The position numbers and the translations under genes were made by a program. A DNA stretch of 64,000 nt from an uncultured Dehalococcoidia bacterium (lineage in GTDB: Bacteria > Chloroflexota > Dehalococcoidia > Lucifugimonadales > CATOSD01), in assembly GCA_951812395.1 (NCBI GenBank), contig CATOSD010000001.1, positions 1,054,001 to 1,118,000 on the forward strand, read 5' to 3'. This document shows, piece by piece, positions 53,377-63,008 of this stretch (positions are counted from its first letter, which is position 1; every line of letters starts with the position of its first letter). Below the pieces are notes generated by a model. The model was not told where the DNA came from and ran no database searches. It was given only the letters and a program-made list of their open reading frames with translations.

Positions 53377-55695
53377 CTATCGCCGGTACCGGCTGACCCC
53401 CCGCTCGGAGATCGACGCCAGTATCGGAGACTGCCGCCCATACCAGTGGATGCCCAGGTAGTGCTTGGCCCGCGTGGTGGCCATGTACAGCAGCTTCTTG
53501 TTGAACAAGGTGTCGCTGAACGCCTCGTTCACGCCCATCACGATCACCGCGTCGTACTCCAGCCCCTTCACATCCGGAATACGCCCGAGCACCGTCCGCG
53601 ACCTCGTGTGCTGCCCTTGCCCAATCAGGGCGATTTCGCCGACTCCCCTTTCCTTGCAGAAGTCGCGGAACCGGTTCAGGTTGTCCTGGTCGCGCACTAG
53701 AATCGCCACCACCGCGCCGCCCATGTCGTCCAGGGAACGTATGCGCTCTATGTCTTCCACGATTCCCTGGTACATCGCGGCGCGGTTCCTGTACCGGCTG
53801 TACTCAACCCGGGGGCCCTCACGCTCGAATGGAATGGGCGCCGGTATGTTAGCGTCGAATGTCCTGAGAATCCGGTTGTTGAACAGGGTTATCTGCCTGC
53901 TGGATCTGTACGACCTGCGCGCGCGCTGCACCTCGATCTCCGCGCGACCGAACACGCGCTCCACCTCACGCCAACCTCTGATTCCCCGGTAGGGCGTGAG
54001 CCTCTGCGCGGTGTCTCCGAGCACCGTGAACCAGTTGTTCTGCGAGCTCGCCGACAGCAGCTTGAACTCGATTGGCGATATGTCCTGCGCCTCGTCCACT
54101 ACGATATGCCGGTACGTGGGCGTGATGGTGTCGTTCAGAAGATGGTCCAGGTAGGCCAGCGCGCCCACGTCGGCATCGTCCACCCCGCTGTCCGGCATCC
54201 TGGCCGCCGATCTCGCCAGCTCGACGGCGACCCCGTCCGGCAGTGCCGATCCGGCCAGCCTCGTCATCCTCTCCGGGTCGGACAGGAGGGCAAAGTACTC
54301 ATCCCTGAAGTCGAAGCGCGGCCACGCCCCGTCGCACCACTCCGACACTGCGGCGCGTACCTCAGCGCGCCTCTCCCGCTCCCTGCGATACCCTTTGAGC
54401 GTGAGACCTAGGAAGCTGCGGCGGGGCCGCCCCCGCTCTGTAACCTGAACGGAGCCAGCAATCTGCTCGATGAACTGCTCCCTGCGCCGGTTGAGCCCAT
54501 CTCCGCGGCCCGCCGACTGAAGCGCTGAGATCAACGCCGACCTTATCTGGGCTGAGGTCGTCTCGTAGACCGTTTCCGGCCCCGGTATCTCAGGCGAAAG
54601 CTGGAGGCATCTCCGCCGAGCGTCTCTGGCCGTCTCAGCAACGTGCTTCTCGATTACGTCGGCCATGGCCAGAGACCCCTTGAAGGTCTCCGCGGCCTCG
54701 TCGTAGCGGGTCAGCTCGCCTTGGCTCAGCAGGTTGTTCCAGATCCTCGCCCTTATCAGCGTCCTCACGGACAGGCGCTCCGTGAGCCACTCGCTGAACC
54801 TCACACGCTGGACGCCCTCCTGTAGACCCAGCGTCGGCAGGATGTCCGCGGCATAGTCGAGAAACGCCTGGGACGGCCCCACGAACAGCGTAGTCTCCGG
54901 CGTCGGGCGCTCTGCCTCTGGGAGATCGTTGAACGGCGACAGCAGGAACGCGATGCGGTGCAGCCCTATCTCGCTCTTGCCGCTTCCAGCCGCGCCCTGC
55001 ACGATGAGCACCCTGTCGCTCACGTTCGCGATGTTTTCGTACTGTTCGGGCTCGATAGTCTCGACGATCACCTGGAGATGCCCGTCGCCGCTGCCGACGC
55101 CGCTCACCGCTTCGCGGAGCAGTTCACGCCTTCCCTCGGAGTCGTCTAGGGTCTGCTCCGAAGATGGCGCGGGCAATTGCTCCGGGGACGGGCCGGGCGG
55201 TAGCCGGCGAAATGTATCGGTCACGCCTTCCAGCGTGCGATTCCGTATCCTGATGTAGCGTTTGAGATTGACCCTGGTGGGAATGTACCCCCTGGGAGCC
55301 GTGTAGCCGTCGTCCATGCTCTGCGTGTACCAGAGCCTGCCGACCGGGCTGGCCCAGCTAAAGACGTCCTTGCCGGGGATGAAGACGATTCCCAGGTAGA
55401 TGCACCGCATAGGCAATTCTGTATCATCAATATCTTCGGAGTCATCCTTGACCCTGTGAAAGTAGTCGAGCCGCCCGAAGTAGGGCTGGTTGCGCGCCGA
55501 CTCGAGCGAATCGGCGTTCAACTGAAGAATCTCCTGAATCGCGTCCGCCGCCTCTTGGTGGTCCGCGGTCGCTGGCATCTTCTCCCGCAAGCGGAGGCTT
55601 TCCGCGTCGATGTGCTGTACCACGTCGGCCAACTTCGCCGCCTCCTCCGCGAACGCCGCCCTTTCGTACTGCCTCTCGTTACTTACCTGTACCAT
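53377..55695 (-). CDS. HelD/UvrD-like superfamily 1 helicase
   Basis: A protein of 772 residues from ATG 55695. An N-terminal helical arm (about 1-70) is followed by a domain that binds RNA polymerase in HelD proteins. Walker A QGAAGSGKSEIGLHR (near 235), the Walker B region IVVDEAQDISPIEFKLL, GDTAQRLTPYRG, and RSYRSSRQITLFNN follow; the last motif region is LLYMATTRAKHYLGI. HelD removes stalled RNA polymerase; plain DNA helicase activity is the alternative. No neighbours with a related role. Confidence 0.82.
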   Translation of the reverse strand: MVQVSNERQYERAAFAEEAAKLADVVQHIDAESLRLREKMPATADHQEAADAIQEILQLNADSLESARNQPYFGRLDYFHRVKDDSEDIDDTELPMRCIYLGIVFIPGKDVFSWASPVGRLWYTQSMDDGYTAPRGYIPTRVNLKRYIRIRNRTLEGVTDTFRRLPPGPSPEQLPAPSSEQTLDDSEGRRELLREAVSGVGSGDGHLQVIVETIEPEQYENIANVSDRVLIVQGAAGSGKSEIGLHRIAFLLSPFNDLPEAERPTPETTLFVGPSQAFLDYAADILPTLGLQEGVQRVRFSEWLTERLSVRTLIRARIWNNLLSQGELTRYDEAAETFKGSLAMADVIEKHVAETARDARRRCLQLSPEIPGPETVYETTSAQIRSALISALQSAGRGDGLNRRREQFIEQIAGSVQVTERGRPRRSFLGLTLKGYRRERERRAEVRAAVSEWCDGAWPRFDFRDEYFALLSDPERMTRLAGSALPDGVAVELARSAARMPDSGVDDADVGALAYLDHLLNDTITPTYRHIVVDEAQDISPIEFKLLSASSQNNWFTVLGDTAQRLTPYRGIRGWREVERVFGRAEIEVQRARRSYRSSRQITLFNNRILRTFDANIPAPIPFEREGPRVEYSRYRNRAAMYQGIVEDIERIRSLDDMGGAVVAILVRDQDNLNRFRDFCKERGVGEIALIGQGQHTRSRTVLGRIPDVKGLEYDAVIVMGVNEAFSDTLFNKKLLYMATTRAKHYLGIHWYGRQSPILASISERGVSRYRR

Positions 55696-55710
55696 TGGAA
55701 ATTCCCTCAC

Positions 55711-56369
55711 TACTCCCCGGACGCGGAGAGTGCATCTAAGCCAGCTTCCGCTGTTCCAACTGCCCTTACGCTAGGGTGGGGTTGTCTTTAGCACACCGTT
55801 AGTAGCAGAACTCGTCTGCCAGACTGGGCGCGAATTGCTAAACTAGAAACACCGTCTTCTTGAGAAGTTGACCGCTCGTGTCCTTCGTTTCGATGTAAAG
55901 TGGGCCAACCTTGCGCGCTTCGACGAACCGGCATCCATCTTGGTGCCTGGGCCTCCGATGGACCACAAACCTCTTTGTGGCATCGGGCAACGCGACGGGA
56001 CAGTATCTCGACCGCAAGTGATTGTTCTCGTAGAGTCATCGAGTAACGTGCTCAAAAACATCCTTCCAGTACATTACGCGCCTTGTTGCCCCATCAGGAA
56101 AGCGAATTTCAGTCGGTGGAGCTACTTGTGTTCCAACACCCTGTTCAAGATCTCCCAGAGGTCGCCAGATTGTGTCTTTCATACCACTCCGTTTTCGTTC
56201 ATTGGGATTCTCTCAAGCCTTCACTTCCGCTAGTATGCCAACATTGGCTTTAGTACTTGGTGCCTACCTGCTATGACCCATATCTTCCTTATTCATGCGG
56301 CGATACGCTGCAATCATGCTTTTGTCGTAGCAGATAGTTGATGACACTGACAGCGTCGCTTTCAATGTT
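55711..56369. other. Gene-poor stretch
   Basis: Several short frames overlap on both strands (for example minus 55788-56061) but none has a ribosome-binding site or a recognisable motif. I see nothing to annotate. Confidence 0.4.
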
Positions 56370-56560
56370 CGCTCCCGCCCTGGTACAAACCTTCAAACTT
56401 CCTTAACCTATCCCCCCAATAGCGGGTGTCAGACGGGCCAAGACCCGACTCTGTACATCGCGGAGGTACGCATGGGTGAATCGGAGATGGCTCATTGGCG
56501 ACGCGGCCGCCGCTAACACCGTGGTAGTGGTGGAGATGCTGGGTGTGGCGGGCAGCAGGG
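56370..56560 (+). pseudogene. Decayed copy of the promoter and 5' end of the 57671 gene
   Basis: Positions 56370-56480 match 57562-57670 closely (shared CCTTCAAACTTCCTTAAC and GGGTGTCAGACGGGC), and 56480-56560 matches the signal-peptide codons of the secreted repeat protein with stops and indels (ATGGCTCATTGGCGACGCGG). No open frame survives. Confidence 0.75.
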
Positions 56561-56588
56561 GTGCGTCGCCATGGTCCTTGCTCTCGAA

Positions 56589-56768
56589 CTATAGCAGCGA
56601 GCACTCGAGCGCTTGAACTTGTGCCTCGATTCGCTGCCTTTTGGCCCTTAGGCGGTCGATAGCCACCTTCAGATTCCGGACAGTGGACTCAGACACCGTG
56701 CGGCCCCCTTTACGCCAAAGTTGAATGGCGACAATCCCCAAGACGCGGTCCTCAAACCCGCATCCCAA
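56589..56768 (-). CDS. Possible small coiled-coil protein
   Basis: TTG 56768 to TAG 56589, 59 residues. The second half reads KGGRTVSESTVRNLKVAID, then RLRAKRQRIEAQVQALE, a heptad-like coil with coding-like composition. There is no convincing ribosome-binding site. It may be the end of an older gene or a real small protein. Confidence 0.3.
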   Translation of the reverse strand: MGCGFEDRVLGIVAIQLWRKGGRTVSESTVRNLKVAIDRLRAKRQRIEAQVQALECSLL

Positions 56769-57561
56769 AATGGCTCAGGAAAGTGTAAATCAACACTATA
56801 ACCCTGTTGTTCTGAAATCAAGCAAATCCCTCCAGATCGACCCTCACTCTAGCCCTGGAGCGCCTTGTCTCCCAATCCCGCGAACCTGCCTCAGATTGCA
56901 AGTTGCACCCAAGGTCGTATCCCTCGCGAACAGCCCGCACCCGCGCCAACCCCGAACCCGCGGCCGTCGCCCTGCGTTCGCCATATTGCTGAGCCATTTC
57001 CCCCCGGACCCCCAGCCCACACCGCGGACGAACCTCCTCGCCCATTTGCGCCCCCGTACCCCGAAAAAGCGTCACTTTCCCGCGCCATCCGTGCCCCGGC
57101 GCTGACCCACACACGCCCTGCGCACGCTCTACCTCGTCCCCGCGTCTGCGCTATTTCTTCCCACCAATCCGCCTCGACCCCGCAATCTCGACACCGGTCT
57201 TGAAACACACGCACATCCGTGCTACCCTCGCCCAGGCGAGGGACCGACCCCGCAGCCCGCGAACCCTACCCCCAACGGGTAAGGACCGTAGGGGCATCCC
57301 TTGTGGGTGCCCTGCGTCCCTATTGGGCGCCCGTCGGCAGCGAAGACACGGGCGGTCGGCCCGTCTGCCCTCTGTCCTCTTCTGCCACGCGGTGCGACAC
57401 TTATGCCCCGAACTGCCCACTCCAGCATTACAGAATTTCACAGGACCGCCGGCAGTCCCAGCTACGAAACGCACAAAATGTCGCAGAATCTAACAGATTT
57501 CGCCTCACCGCCTTCACGGGACTATCGGCGGTGGGCGCCAGGCAATCTGAAACAGGCTCCT
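56769..57561. other. Intergenic stretch with repeat pieces
   Basis: No gene supported. GGGCATCCCTTGTGGGTGCC near 57291 forms a small stem. A solo MITE-family M end (GGCAATCTGAAACAGGCTC) lies at 57541-57559. Confidence 0.5.
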
Positions 57562-57581
57562 CGAGCCCCCACCCTGGCGCA

Positions 57582-57626
57582 CCCCTTCAAACTTCCTTAA
57601 CATGTCCCCCCTATAGTGGGTGTCAG
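57582..57626 (+). promoter_or_regulatory. Conserved upstream block of the secreted repeat protein gene
   Basis: CCTTCAAACTTCCTTAAC and the following CCCCCC...TAGNGGGTGTCAG survive in the decayed copy at 56388-56432 better than the coding part does. CTTCAAA and CTTCCTTAA form an imperfect direct repeat, which would suit an OmpR-type regulator such as the one encoded downstream. Inference only. Confidence 0.35.
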
Positions 57627-57670
57627 ACGGGCAGAAACCCAAATACACACACAGCGGAGGTACCCTGAAC

Positions 57671-58282
57671 ATGAAGTGGAGATGGCTGATTGGCGGCGCG
57701 GTCGCTGCCGCCGCGGTTGTAGTGGTGACGCTGGCCGCGGCGGGCGGCGCTATCATGGCCCAGGAGTCCGAAGGCAAGGAGTCGCGTTTCTCAGCATTCG
57801 CCTCGAGAGTGGCGAGCATACTGGGACTGGAAGCGGACGATGTCGAAGACGCGATGGAGCAGGCCAAAGAGGAGCTTGCGGACGAGGCGCTGGACGATAA
57901 GCTGGCGATGATGGTCGAGAAGGGCATGTTCACCCAGCAGCAGGCGGACGATTGGAAGGCGTGGATGGAGGCCAGACCGGAAGGCTTCAAGTTGCCCTAC
58001 TTCGCCCCTGGCAGGGGCGGCGAACACCTGGACGCCATGCTGGCGGCGATGGTCGAGAAGGGCGCGATCACGCAGGCACAGGCGGACGAGTACAAGACGT
58101 GGATAGAGTCCGCCCCGGAGGATGTGATATTCGGCGAGAAGCGCGATCACAGCAGGTTCGAGTTCAGCGGCCCCGGCGGCGGCAAGCGCGGTCGCCACGG
58201 GTTTGGCGACCGCGACGGCTGGAAGGGCTGGTACGGCGACAAGTCTGGCAAGGACGACAATGATGATGGAGACGACGCCTAG
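57671..58282 (+). CDS. Secreted protein with two QAD-type repeats and a charged tail
   Basis: A protein of 203 residues. Signal peptide (LIGGAVAAAAVVVVTLAAAG) ends near residue 30. Two similar units follow: DDKLAMMVEKGMFTQQQADD and LDAMLAAMVEKGAITQAQAD, each continuing with KxWxExxPE. The tail is Gly/Arg then Asp-rich (KDDNDDGDDA). It resembles small DUF2680-like exported proteins with ITQEQAD repeats. It precedes a two-component system by 81 nt, so it may be its target or sensor partner. Confidence 0.75.
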   Translation: MKWRWLIGGAVAAAAVVVVTLAAAGGAIMAQESEGKESRFSAFASRVASILGLEADDVEDAMEQAKEELADEALDDKLAMMVEKGMFTQQQADDWKAWMEARPEGFKLPYFAPGRGGEHLDAMLAAMVEKGAITQAQADEYKTWIESAPEDVIFGEKRDHSRFEFSGPGGGKRGRHGFGDRDGWKGWYGDKSGKDDNDDGDDA

Positions 58283-58363
58283 CCAACGATGAACCGCATA
58301 AGGGCCGGCGCACGCGCTCACCCGCGGCGCCGGTTTCCCGCGTGCGAGGGAAGACTCAATACC

Positions 58364-59053
58364 ATGTCCGCCAAAATCCTGATAGTCGAGGACGACCCCG
58401 ATACCGCGAGACTGGTGGGCCTCTATCTGCAACGCGAAGGCCACCGCGTGCTGTCGGCGTCGGACGGCGCGGACGGGCTACGGCAGGCGCGCGCGTCCAA
58501 GCCGGACCTGGTCGTGCTGGACCTGATGCTGCCGGGCATGAGCGGCATGGACATCTGCCGCGAGCTGCGCAGCGAGTCGACCATCCCCATCGTCATGCTC
58601 ACCGCGCGCGTAGAAGAGGCGGACATGCTCGGCGGCCTCGAGTCGGGCGCGGACGACTACGTTACCAAGCCCTTCAGCCCCCGCGTGCTGGTGGCGCGCA
58701 TAAAGGCCGTGCTGCGCCGCACCGCGCGCGAGGCGCTGGAACACGGGCCGGAAGAGATTTCGCACGGCGACCTCACGCTCGACCTCAAGCGCCGCTCGGT
58801 GAGCATGGCGGGCAAGGCGACGCAACTGACGCCTACCGAGTTTCGCCTGCTCTCCATGTTCATGCGCGAGCCGGGCCGCACCTTCTCCAGAGGCCAGATA
58901 ATCGACAGGGTCTTCGGCTACGACTTCGACGGCTACGACCGCACCGTAGACGCTCACGTAGCCAATCTTCGCAAGCGGCTGAGCGAAGGCGGCAACGGCG
59001 CCAAGTGCGTCCACACAGTCTATGGCGTCGGCTACAGGTTCGGCGATGCCTAG
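58364..59053 (+). CDS. OmpR/PhoB-family response regulator
   Basis: ATG 58364, 229 residues. The receiver domain has the acidic pocket EDD at 9-11, phospho-acceptor D53 (VVLDLMLPG), Thr in MLTAR, and Lys in YVTKPF. The C-terminal winged helix (from about 130) reads LTPTEFRLLSMFMREPGR and VDAHVANLRKRL. It binds DNA as a dimer after phosphorylation by the kinase encoded next, with which it overlaps by 8 nt. Confidence 0.95.
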   Translation: MSAKILIVEDDPDTARLVGLYLQREGHRVLSASDGADGLRQARASKPDLVVLDLMLPGMSGMDICRELRSESTIPIVMLTARVEEADMLGGLESGADDYVTKPFSPRVLVARIKAVLRRTAREALEHGPEEISHGDLTLDLKRRSVSMAGKATQLTPTEFRLLSMFMREPGRTFSRGQIIDRVFGYDFDGYDRTVDAHVANLRKRLSEGGNGAKCVHTVYGVGYRFGDA

Positions 59054-60575
59054 CTGGCTCTTCAGCCTCCAGTTCCGCCTCGTGGCTGGCTTCGCGCTCG
59101 TGCTCGCGCTCGTGCTCGGTGGCGTCAGCCTGTACATCGGGCGCGCCGCGGACAGGGAGGCCGTGCGTCTGGAGGACATCAGCGACAGGGCGCACGCTCT
59201 GAGAGTTAAGCAGGCGCTGGCGGAATACTACGTGAACAACAGGGACTGGAAGGACGTTCAGCGCTTGATTGACAGGACCAGCTTCGTTTTGAGCCGCGAC
59301 ATCGTGGTCGAGGACAGGGACGGCGCGCTCATCGGCGACACCAGGCAAGACAAGGCCGCCTACTTTGACAAGCGCAGGCAGTTCACCCGATTCGAAGTGG
59401 GCTCCGGCAGCGAGGCGAAGGTGTATGTCGGCCCGCTCAAGAGCGCGTGGGGTGTAACGTCCCCAAAGATGCCCACGCAGCCCCCTCTCCCTCCTATGCC
59501 TGTATCCCCCGCTTCCTTCCGGCCGCTCACTTCGCCTGTCTCCTCCCTGCCGCCCGCGTCGCAGGCCTCCCCTCGAGCCCCCGCGCCTCCAGAGCCGCCT
59601 CAGGTGAACGCCGGCGAACTGGACGAGCCGTCGTGGGCCAGGTTCGCGGACTCTACCAACCGCTCTCTGCTTTGGGCGGTCGCTGTCGCCGGCGTCGGCG
59701 GTCTGCTGCTCGTGTCGCTCACGTCCCGCCGTGCCCTCGGCTCAGTGCGAGCGCTCACCACGGCGGCGCGGCGCATGGGCGCGGGTGACCTGTCGCAGCG
59801 CGTGCGCGCGAAGGGAAGGGATGAGATCGGCGAACTCGCCCAGACATTCAATAGCATGGCCGACGAACTCGAGCGCGCCGAACGCCAGCGCCGCAACCTC
59901 GTCGCGGACGTTGCCCACGAACTGCGAACGCCCCTATCAAACGTGCAGGGCTACGTCGAGGCGCTTCGTGACGGCGTACTCGAACCTGACGCGAAGACTC
60001 TCGCCACCATCCACCAGCAGGTGCTGTACCTGTCGGAGTTGGTGGAGGACCTGCGCCTGCTCGCCGAAACCGAGGCGGGCGACATCTCACTGCACCGCGA
60101 GCCAGGTTCGCTCGATGAAGCGCTCAGGACGAGCGTCGAGGGCGTCCGCGCGCGCGCAGAGGCCAAGGGCGTCGCAGTCGGCGCTCGCCTGCCCGCCAGC
60201 GCGCCCGACGTGACGTTTGACCGGACCCGAATCGCGCAGGTCGTCGGTAACCTGCTGGACAACGCGATTCGCCACACGCCCCCAGGCGGCAGCGTAACCG
60301 TGGAGATGGACGTCGGCGCGGAGTTCGTCACGGTCTCGATTCGGGACAACGGCGAAGGCATCCCCGCTGACACTCTGCCGTTCGTCTTCGACCGGCTCTA
60401 CCGCGTCGATCCCTCCCGCAGCCGCGCAACGGGCGGCGCAGGGCTCGGGTTGACCATCGCCAGAAAGCTGGTCGAGGCGCACGGCGGCACGATTCGCGCC
60501 GAGAGCGAACCGGACCGCGGCACAGCCGTCACATTCGACCTCCCGCTGGCCCATCTTCGTCAGGAAGGGGGTTAG
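59046..60575 (+). CDS. Sensor histidine kinase
   Basis: ATG 59046, 509 residues. Helix 1 at about 10-30, a periplasmic domain of about 165 residues with a long Pro-rich region (about 140-185, PPLPPMPVSPASF), helix 2 at about 208-228, a HAMP domain (GSVRALTTAARRMGAGDL), the dimerisation His in DVAHELRTPLSNVQGY, and N (LLDNAIRH), G1 (DNGEGI) and G2 (GGAGLGLTI) boxes. It phosphorylates the upstream response regulator. Confidence 0.95.
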   Translation: MPSWLFSLQFRLVAGFALVLALVLGGVSLYIGRAADREAVRLEDISDRAHALRVKQALAEYYVNNRDWKDVQRLIDRTSFVLSRDIVVEDRDGALIGDTRQDKAAYFDKRRQFTRFEVGSGSEAKVYVGPLKSAWGVTSPKMPTQPPLPPMPVSPASFRPLTSPVSSLPPASQASPRAPAPPEPPQVNAGELDEPSWARFADSTNRSLLWAVAVAGVGGLLLVSLTSRRALGSVRALTTAARRMGAGDLSQRVRAKGRDEIGELAQTFNSMADELERAERQRRNLVADVAHELRTPLSNVQGYVEALRDGVLEPDAKTLATIHQQVLYLSELVEDLRLLAETEAGDISLHREPGSLDEALRTSVEGVRARAEAKGVAVGARLPASAPDVTFDRTRIAQVVGNLLDNAIRHTPPGGSVTVEMDVGAEFVTVSIRDNGEGIPADTLPFVFDRLYRVDPSRSRATGGAGLGLTIARKLVEAHGGTIRAESEPDRGTAVTFDLPLAHLRQEGG

Positions 60576-60638
60576 GGCGAGGGCAACATGTCCCTTCCCC
60601 CTCGCAGGCGTAGGTGTCGGGACCGGGGCTTCCAAAAG

Positions 60639-60677
60639 TCCCTTCCCTCTCGCAGAGGGAAGGTTAGGATGGGGGTG
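60639..60677 (+). repeat. Hairpin repeat R1 (copy 8)
   Basis: Variant with CTCTCGCAGAGGG in the stem. A 5' half copy lies at about 60592-60608. Confidence 0.85.
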
Positions 60678-60712
60678 CCGAACGGGACGCAACCGCCTTG
60701 ATCTCCCAATAC

Positions 60713-61804
60713 CTACCCCCGCGCAGCCCGCGCCAGCGCCGCCTTCGCCTCACGCCGTGCGAGTCCCCGGCTACCCCTACGCAGGTAGGCCAGACGCCCC
60801 CGCGCCAGCTTCGTCAGCCGCTCGGCATCAGGATGTGCACTGCCCAGGAAGGCTGCCGCCGCCAGACCCGCCAGCCGACCGCTCTCCGAGGCCACCGCAC
60901 CGTTTTCCACGCCAGCCGCGTCGCCGCACACGAACACACCGGTCATGGATGTGGAAAGACCGGAGTAGTGTGCAGGTGTCCGGCCGCCCAAGATCGGCAA
61001 GTCCACCATTGGCAGACCAATCTGCGATGCCAATTCCACGTCCGGGCTACGCGGCCCGGCCATGCACAGGCAGTCCGCCTCGATCACCCGCCGCGCCCCA
61101 TCCACGTCCACCGTCACCGCCTCCACCCTCTCCGCGCCGTGCACTTCGACCAGCCGCGTCGACGCCAGCAGCTCCACCCCCGCGTCCCTCAGCGGCGCGG
61201 CATTGAACTCGCGGCCCACCACTACTGGCGACTCGTCCACCACCGCCGCCACCTCAACGCCCGCATCCAGCAGGTTCGCCGCAATGAGCAGCCCTGCGTT
61301 GTCCGAGCCGACCATCACCACCCGCCGGCCCGGACGCTCCCCATCGCGGTTCAGCCGCGCCTGCACGTCGCCCGAAAGCGCCGCGCCGCGAAGCGGCAAG
61401 CCCGGCACATCGAACCACGGCTCCGCCGAGCCGACGGCGAGCACCACGACGCTGGCCCGCAGCCGCTCCTCCCCATCGTCACCGGTCAACGCCAATTCGT
61501 AGCCGGGTGGAAACTCGCCGAGCGTACGCACCTCCCGAACCTCGCGGCCCAGTCGCACTGCGACGCCCGTGGACACGGCGTCCTCCGTGAGCGCCGCGCA
61601 GAAGTCCACGCCGTTCAGCCCGCGGTAAATCGTCGCCGGGCCCTGCAGCGTCTGCGTCTGCAGCGCCAGCCTGCCGCCCGCCCACTCCGCCGCGTCCAAC
61701 AGCTCCACGAGGGCGCCCGCCTGTGCCGCCGTCGCGGCCGCCAGCAGCCCGCCCGGCCCCGCGCCCACAATCGCGATGTCCACGTCCCGGAACCCTGTAG
61801 CCAT
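60713..61804 (-). CDS. FAD/NAD-dependent oxidoreductase (sarcosine oxidase alpha-like)
   Basis: A protein of 363 residues. IAIVGAGPGGLLAAATAAQA binds FAD at the N-terminus, VVMVGSDNAGLLIAANLLD is the NAD(P)-type Rossmann motif, and GVFVCGDAAGVENGAVASES is the late FAD motif. It matches the middle domain of SoxA/hydrogen cyanide synthase-type oxidases but stands alone, without a GcvT or ferredoxin domain. Substrate unknown. The ATG lacks a clear ribosome-binding site. Confidence 0.86.
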   Translation of the reverse strand: MATGFRDVDIAIVGAGPGGLLAAATAAQAGALVELLDAAEWAGGRLALQTQTLQGPATIYRGLNGVDFCAALTEDAVSTGVAVRLGREVREVRTLGEFPPGYELALTGDDGEERLRASVVVLAVGSAEPWFDVPGLPLRGAALSGDVQARLNRDGERPGRRVVMVGSDNAGLLIAANLLDAGVEVAAVVDESPVVVGREFNAAPLRDAGVELLASTRLVEVHGAERVEAVTVDVDGARRVIEADCLCMAGPRSPDVELASQIGLPMVDLPILGGRTPAHYSGLSTSMTGVFVCGDAAGVENGAVASESGRLAGLAAAAFLGSAHPDAERLTKLARGRLAYLRRGSRGLARREAKAALARAARG

Positions 61805-61872
61805 GCCCCCATAATCACGCCTCTCCCGGCGCCCGTCAAGCGCTGTGCTATACTTGGGCCGCCGATGCAGTG

Positions 61873-61911
61873 TCCCTTCCCCCGCGCAGCGGGAAGGCTA
61901 GGATGGGGGTG
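61873..61911 (+). repeat. Hairpin repeat R1 (copy 9)
   Basis: Variant CCCTTCCCCCGCGCAGCGGG, then AAGGCTAGGATG. It lies 13 nt before the GNAT gene start. Confidence 0.85.
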
Positions 61912-61923
61912 ACGAGAGCAAGC

Positions 61924-62409
61924 ATGAATGACGCGGCGATACAGGTTAGGCGGGCCACACGCGCGGACATCCCGCGCCTGTGCGAATTCCAGCAGAACAT
62001 GGCCCGTGAGACCGAGGGCAAGAGCCTGGACGCCGACGTGCTCGCGGCGGGCATAGGCGCGGTGTTCGACTCACCCCTGAAGGGGTTCTACATCGTCGCC
62101 GAGGCCGCGGGCGAGGTGGCTGGTAGCTTGCTGCTGACCTACGAGTGGAGCGACTGGCGCGCCGCCACCTTCCTGTGGATACAGAGCGTGTACGTGGACG
62201 CGGCATGGCGTCGCCGCGGCGTGTACCGCGCGCTGCACAGCCACGTCGTCGATATGGCCGAGGCGCGCGAGGACGTGTGCGGCGTCCGACTGTACGTGGA
62301 GCGCGAAAACACCGTCGCGCAGCAGACCTACGACAGCCTGGGCATGACGCGCTCCCACTACGACATGTTCGAGATAGACTTCGCGTTCCCCGACGACCCC
62401 GACTCGTAA
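61924..62409 (+). CDS. GNAT-family N-acetyltransferase
   Basis: A protein of 161 residues. VRRATRADIPRLCEFQQ starts the fold; VYVDAAWRRRGVYRALHSH is the acetyl-CoA-binding motif A (RxxGx pattern); RLYVERENTVAQQTYDSLGM is motif B. It transfers acetyl from CoA to an amine that cannot be named. It is followed by the PPOX-fold gene. Confidence 0.92.
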   Translation: MNDAAIQVRRATRADIPRLCEFQQNMARETEGKSLDADVLAAGIGAVFDSPLKGFYIVAEAAGEVAGSLLLTYEWSDWRAATFLWIQSVYVDAAWRRRGVYRALHSHVVDMAEAREDVCGVRLYVERENTVAQQTYDSLGMTRSHYDMFEIDFAFPDDPDS

Positions 62410-62484
62410 CTCCCCTGACATGATTCCAGACCATCCGACCAGCGGCGTAGCAACACACGAACGACTTTCCAGGAGCGACGCACG

Positions 62485-62901
62485 ATGAACGACTATGTGA
62501 AAGACTTCCTGGCCCGCAACCACAACGCGGTCGTGACCACCTTCCGGCGCAGCGGCGCAGCGCAGCTCAGCATTGTGACAGTCGGTGCTTACGGTGGAGG
62601 GGCCGCCTTCACGACCACGGAGGGCAGGGCCAAGCTGGCCAATCTCCGGCGCGACCCGCGGTGTTCGATGCTGGTGTCCGCCGCCAACTGGTCAAGCTAC
62701 CTCGTCCTCGAAGGCCGCGCTGATGTGCGGGCCGCCGACAACACCGACGCCGACGAGCTGCGCGACGCCCTGCGAGCGGTCTATGTCGCCGCCAGCGGCG
62801 CCGAACACCCCAACTGGGAGGAGTACGACCAGGCCATGCGAGAAGACCGCCGCGCCGCCGTCATCGTCGTTCCCGACCGTGTCTACGGCGCCGCACTGTA
62901 A
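62485..62901 (+). CDS. PPOX-class F420/FMN-dependent oxidoreductase family protein
   Basis: A protein of 138 residues. FLARNHNAVVTTFRRSGAAQ, TTTEGRAKLANLRRDPRCSM and YLVLEGRADVR match the split-barrel pyridoxamine 5'-phosphate oxidase-like fold of small F420 or FMN-binding reductases. CAGGAGCGACGC precedes the ATG. Cofactor choice cannot be settled by eye; Chloroflexota and actinobacterial relatives often use F420. Confidence 0.88.
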   Translation: MNDYVKDFLARNHNAVVTTFRRSGAAQLSIVTVGAYGGGAAFTTTEGRAKLANLRRDPRCSMLVSAANWSSYLVLEGRADVRAADNTDADELRDALRAVYVAASGAEHPNWEEYDQAMREDRRAAVIVVPDRVYGAAL

Positions 62902-62909
62902 CCGACAAG

Positions 62910-62948
62910 TCCCTTCCCCCTCGCAGGGGGAAGGTTAGGATGGGGGTG
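62910..62948 (+). repeat. Hairpin repeat R1 (copy 10)
   Basis: Consensus copy, 9 nt past the PPOX-fold gene stop. Confidence 0.9.
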
Positions 62949-63008
62949 AGTCAAGCCACACAACTGTGGCTATTCTCAGTTCCTACTCTTCACTGAGGAG
63001 CACATTTC

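Noticed and set aside
55788-56061. Short minus-strand frames as the end of a nuclease gene
   Set aside because: No start signal, motif or consistent frame; left as unassigned.
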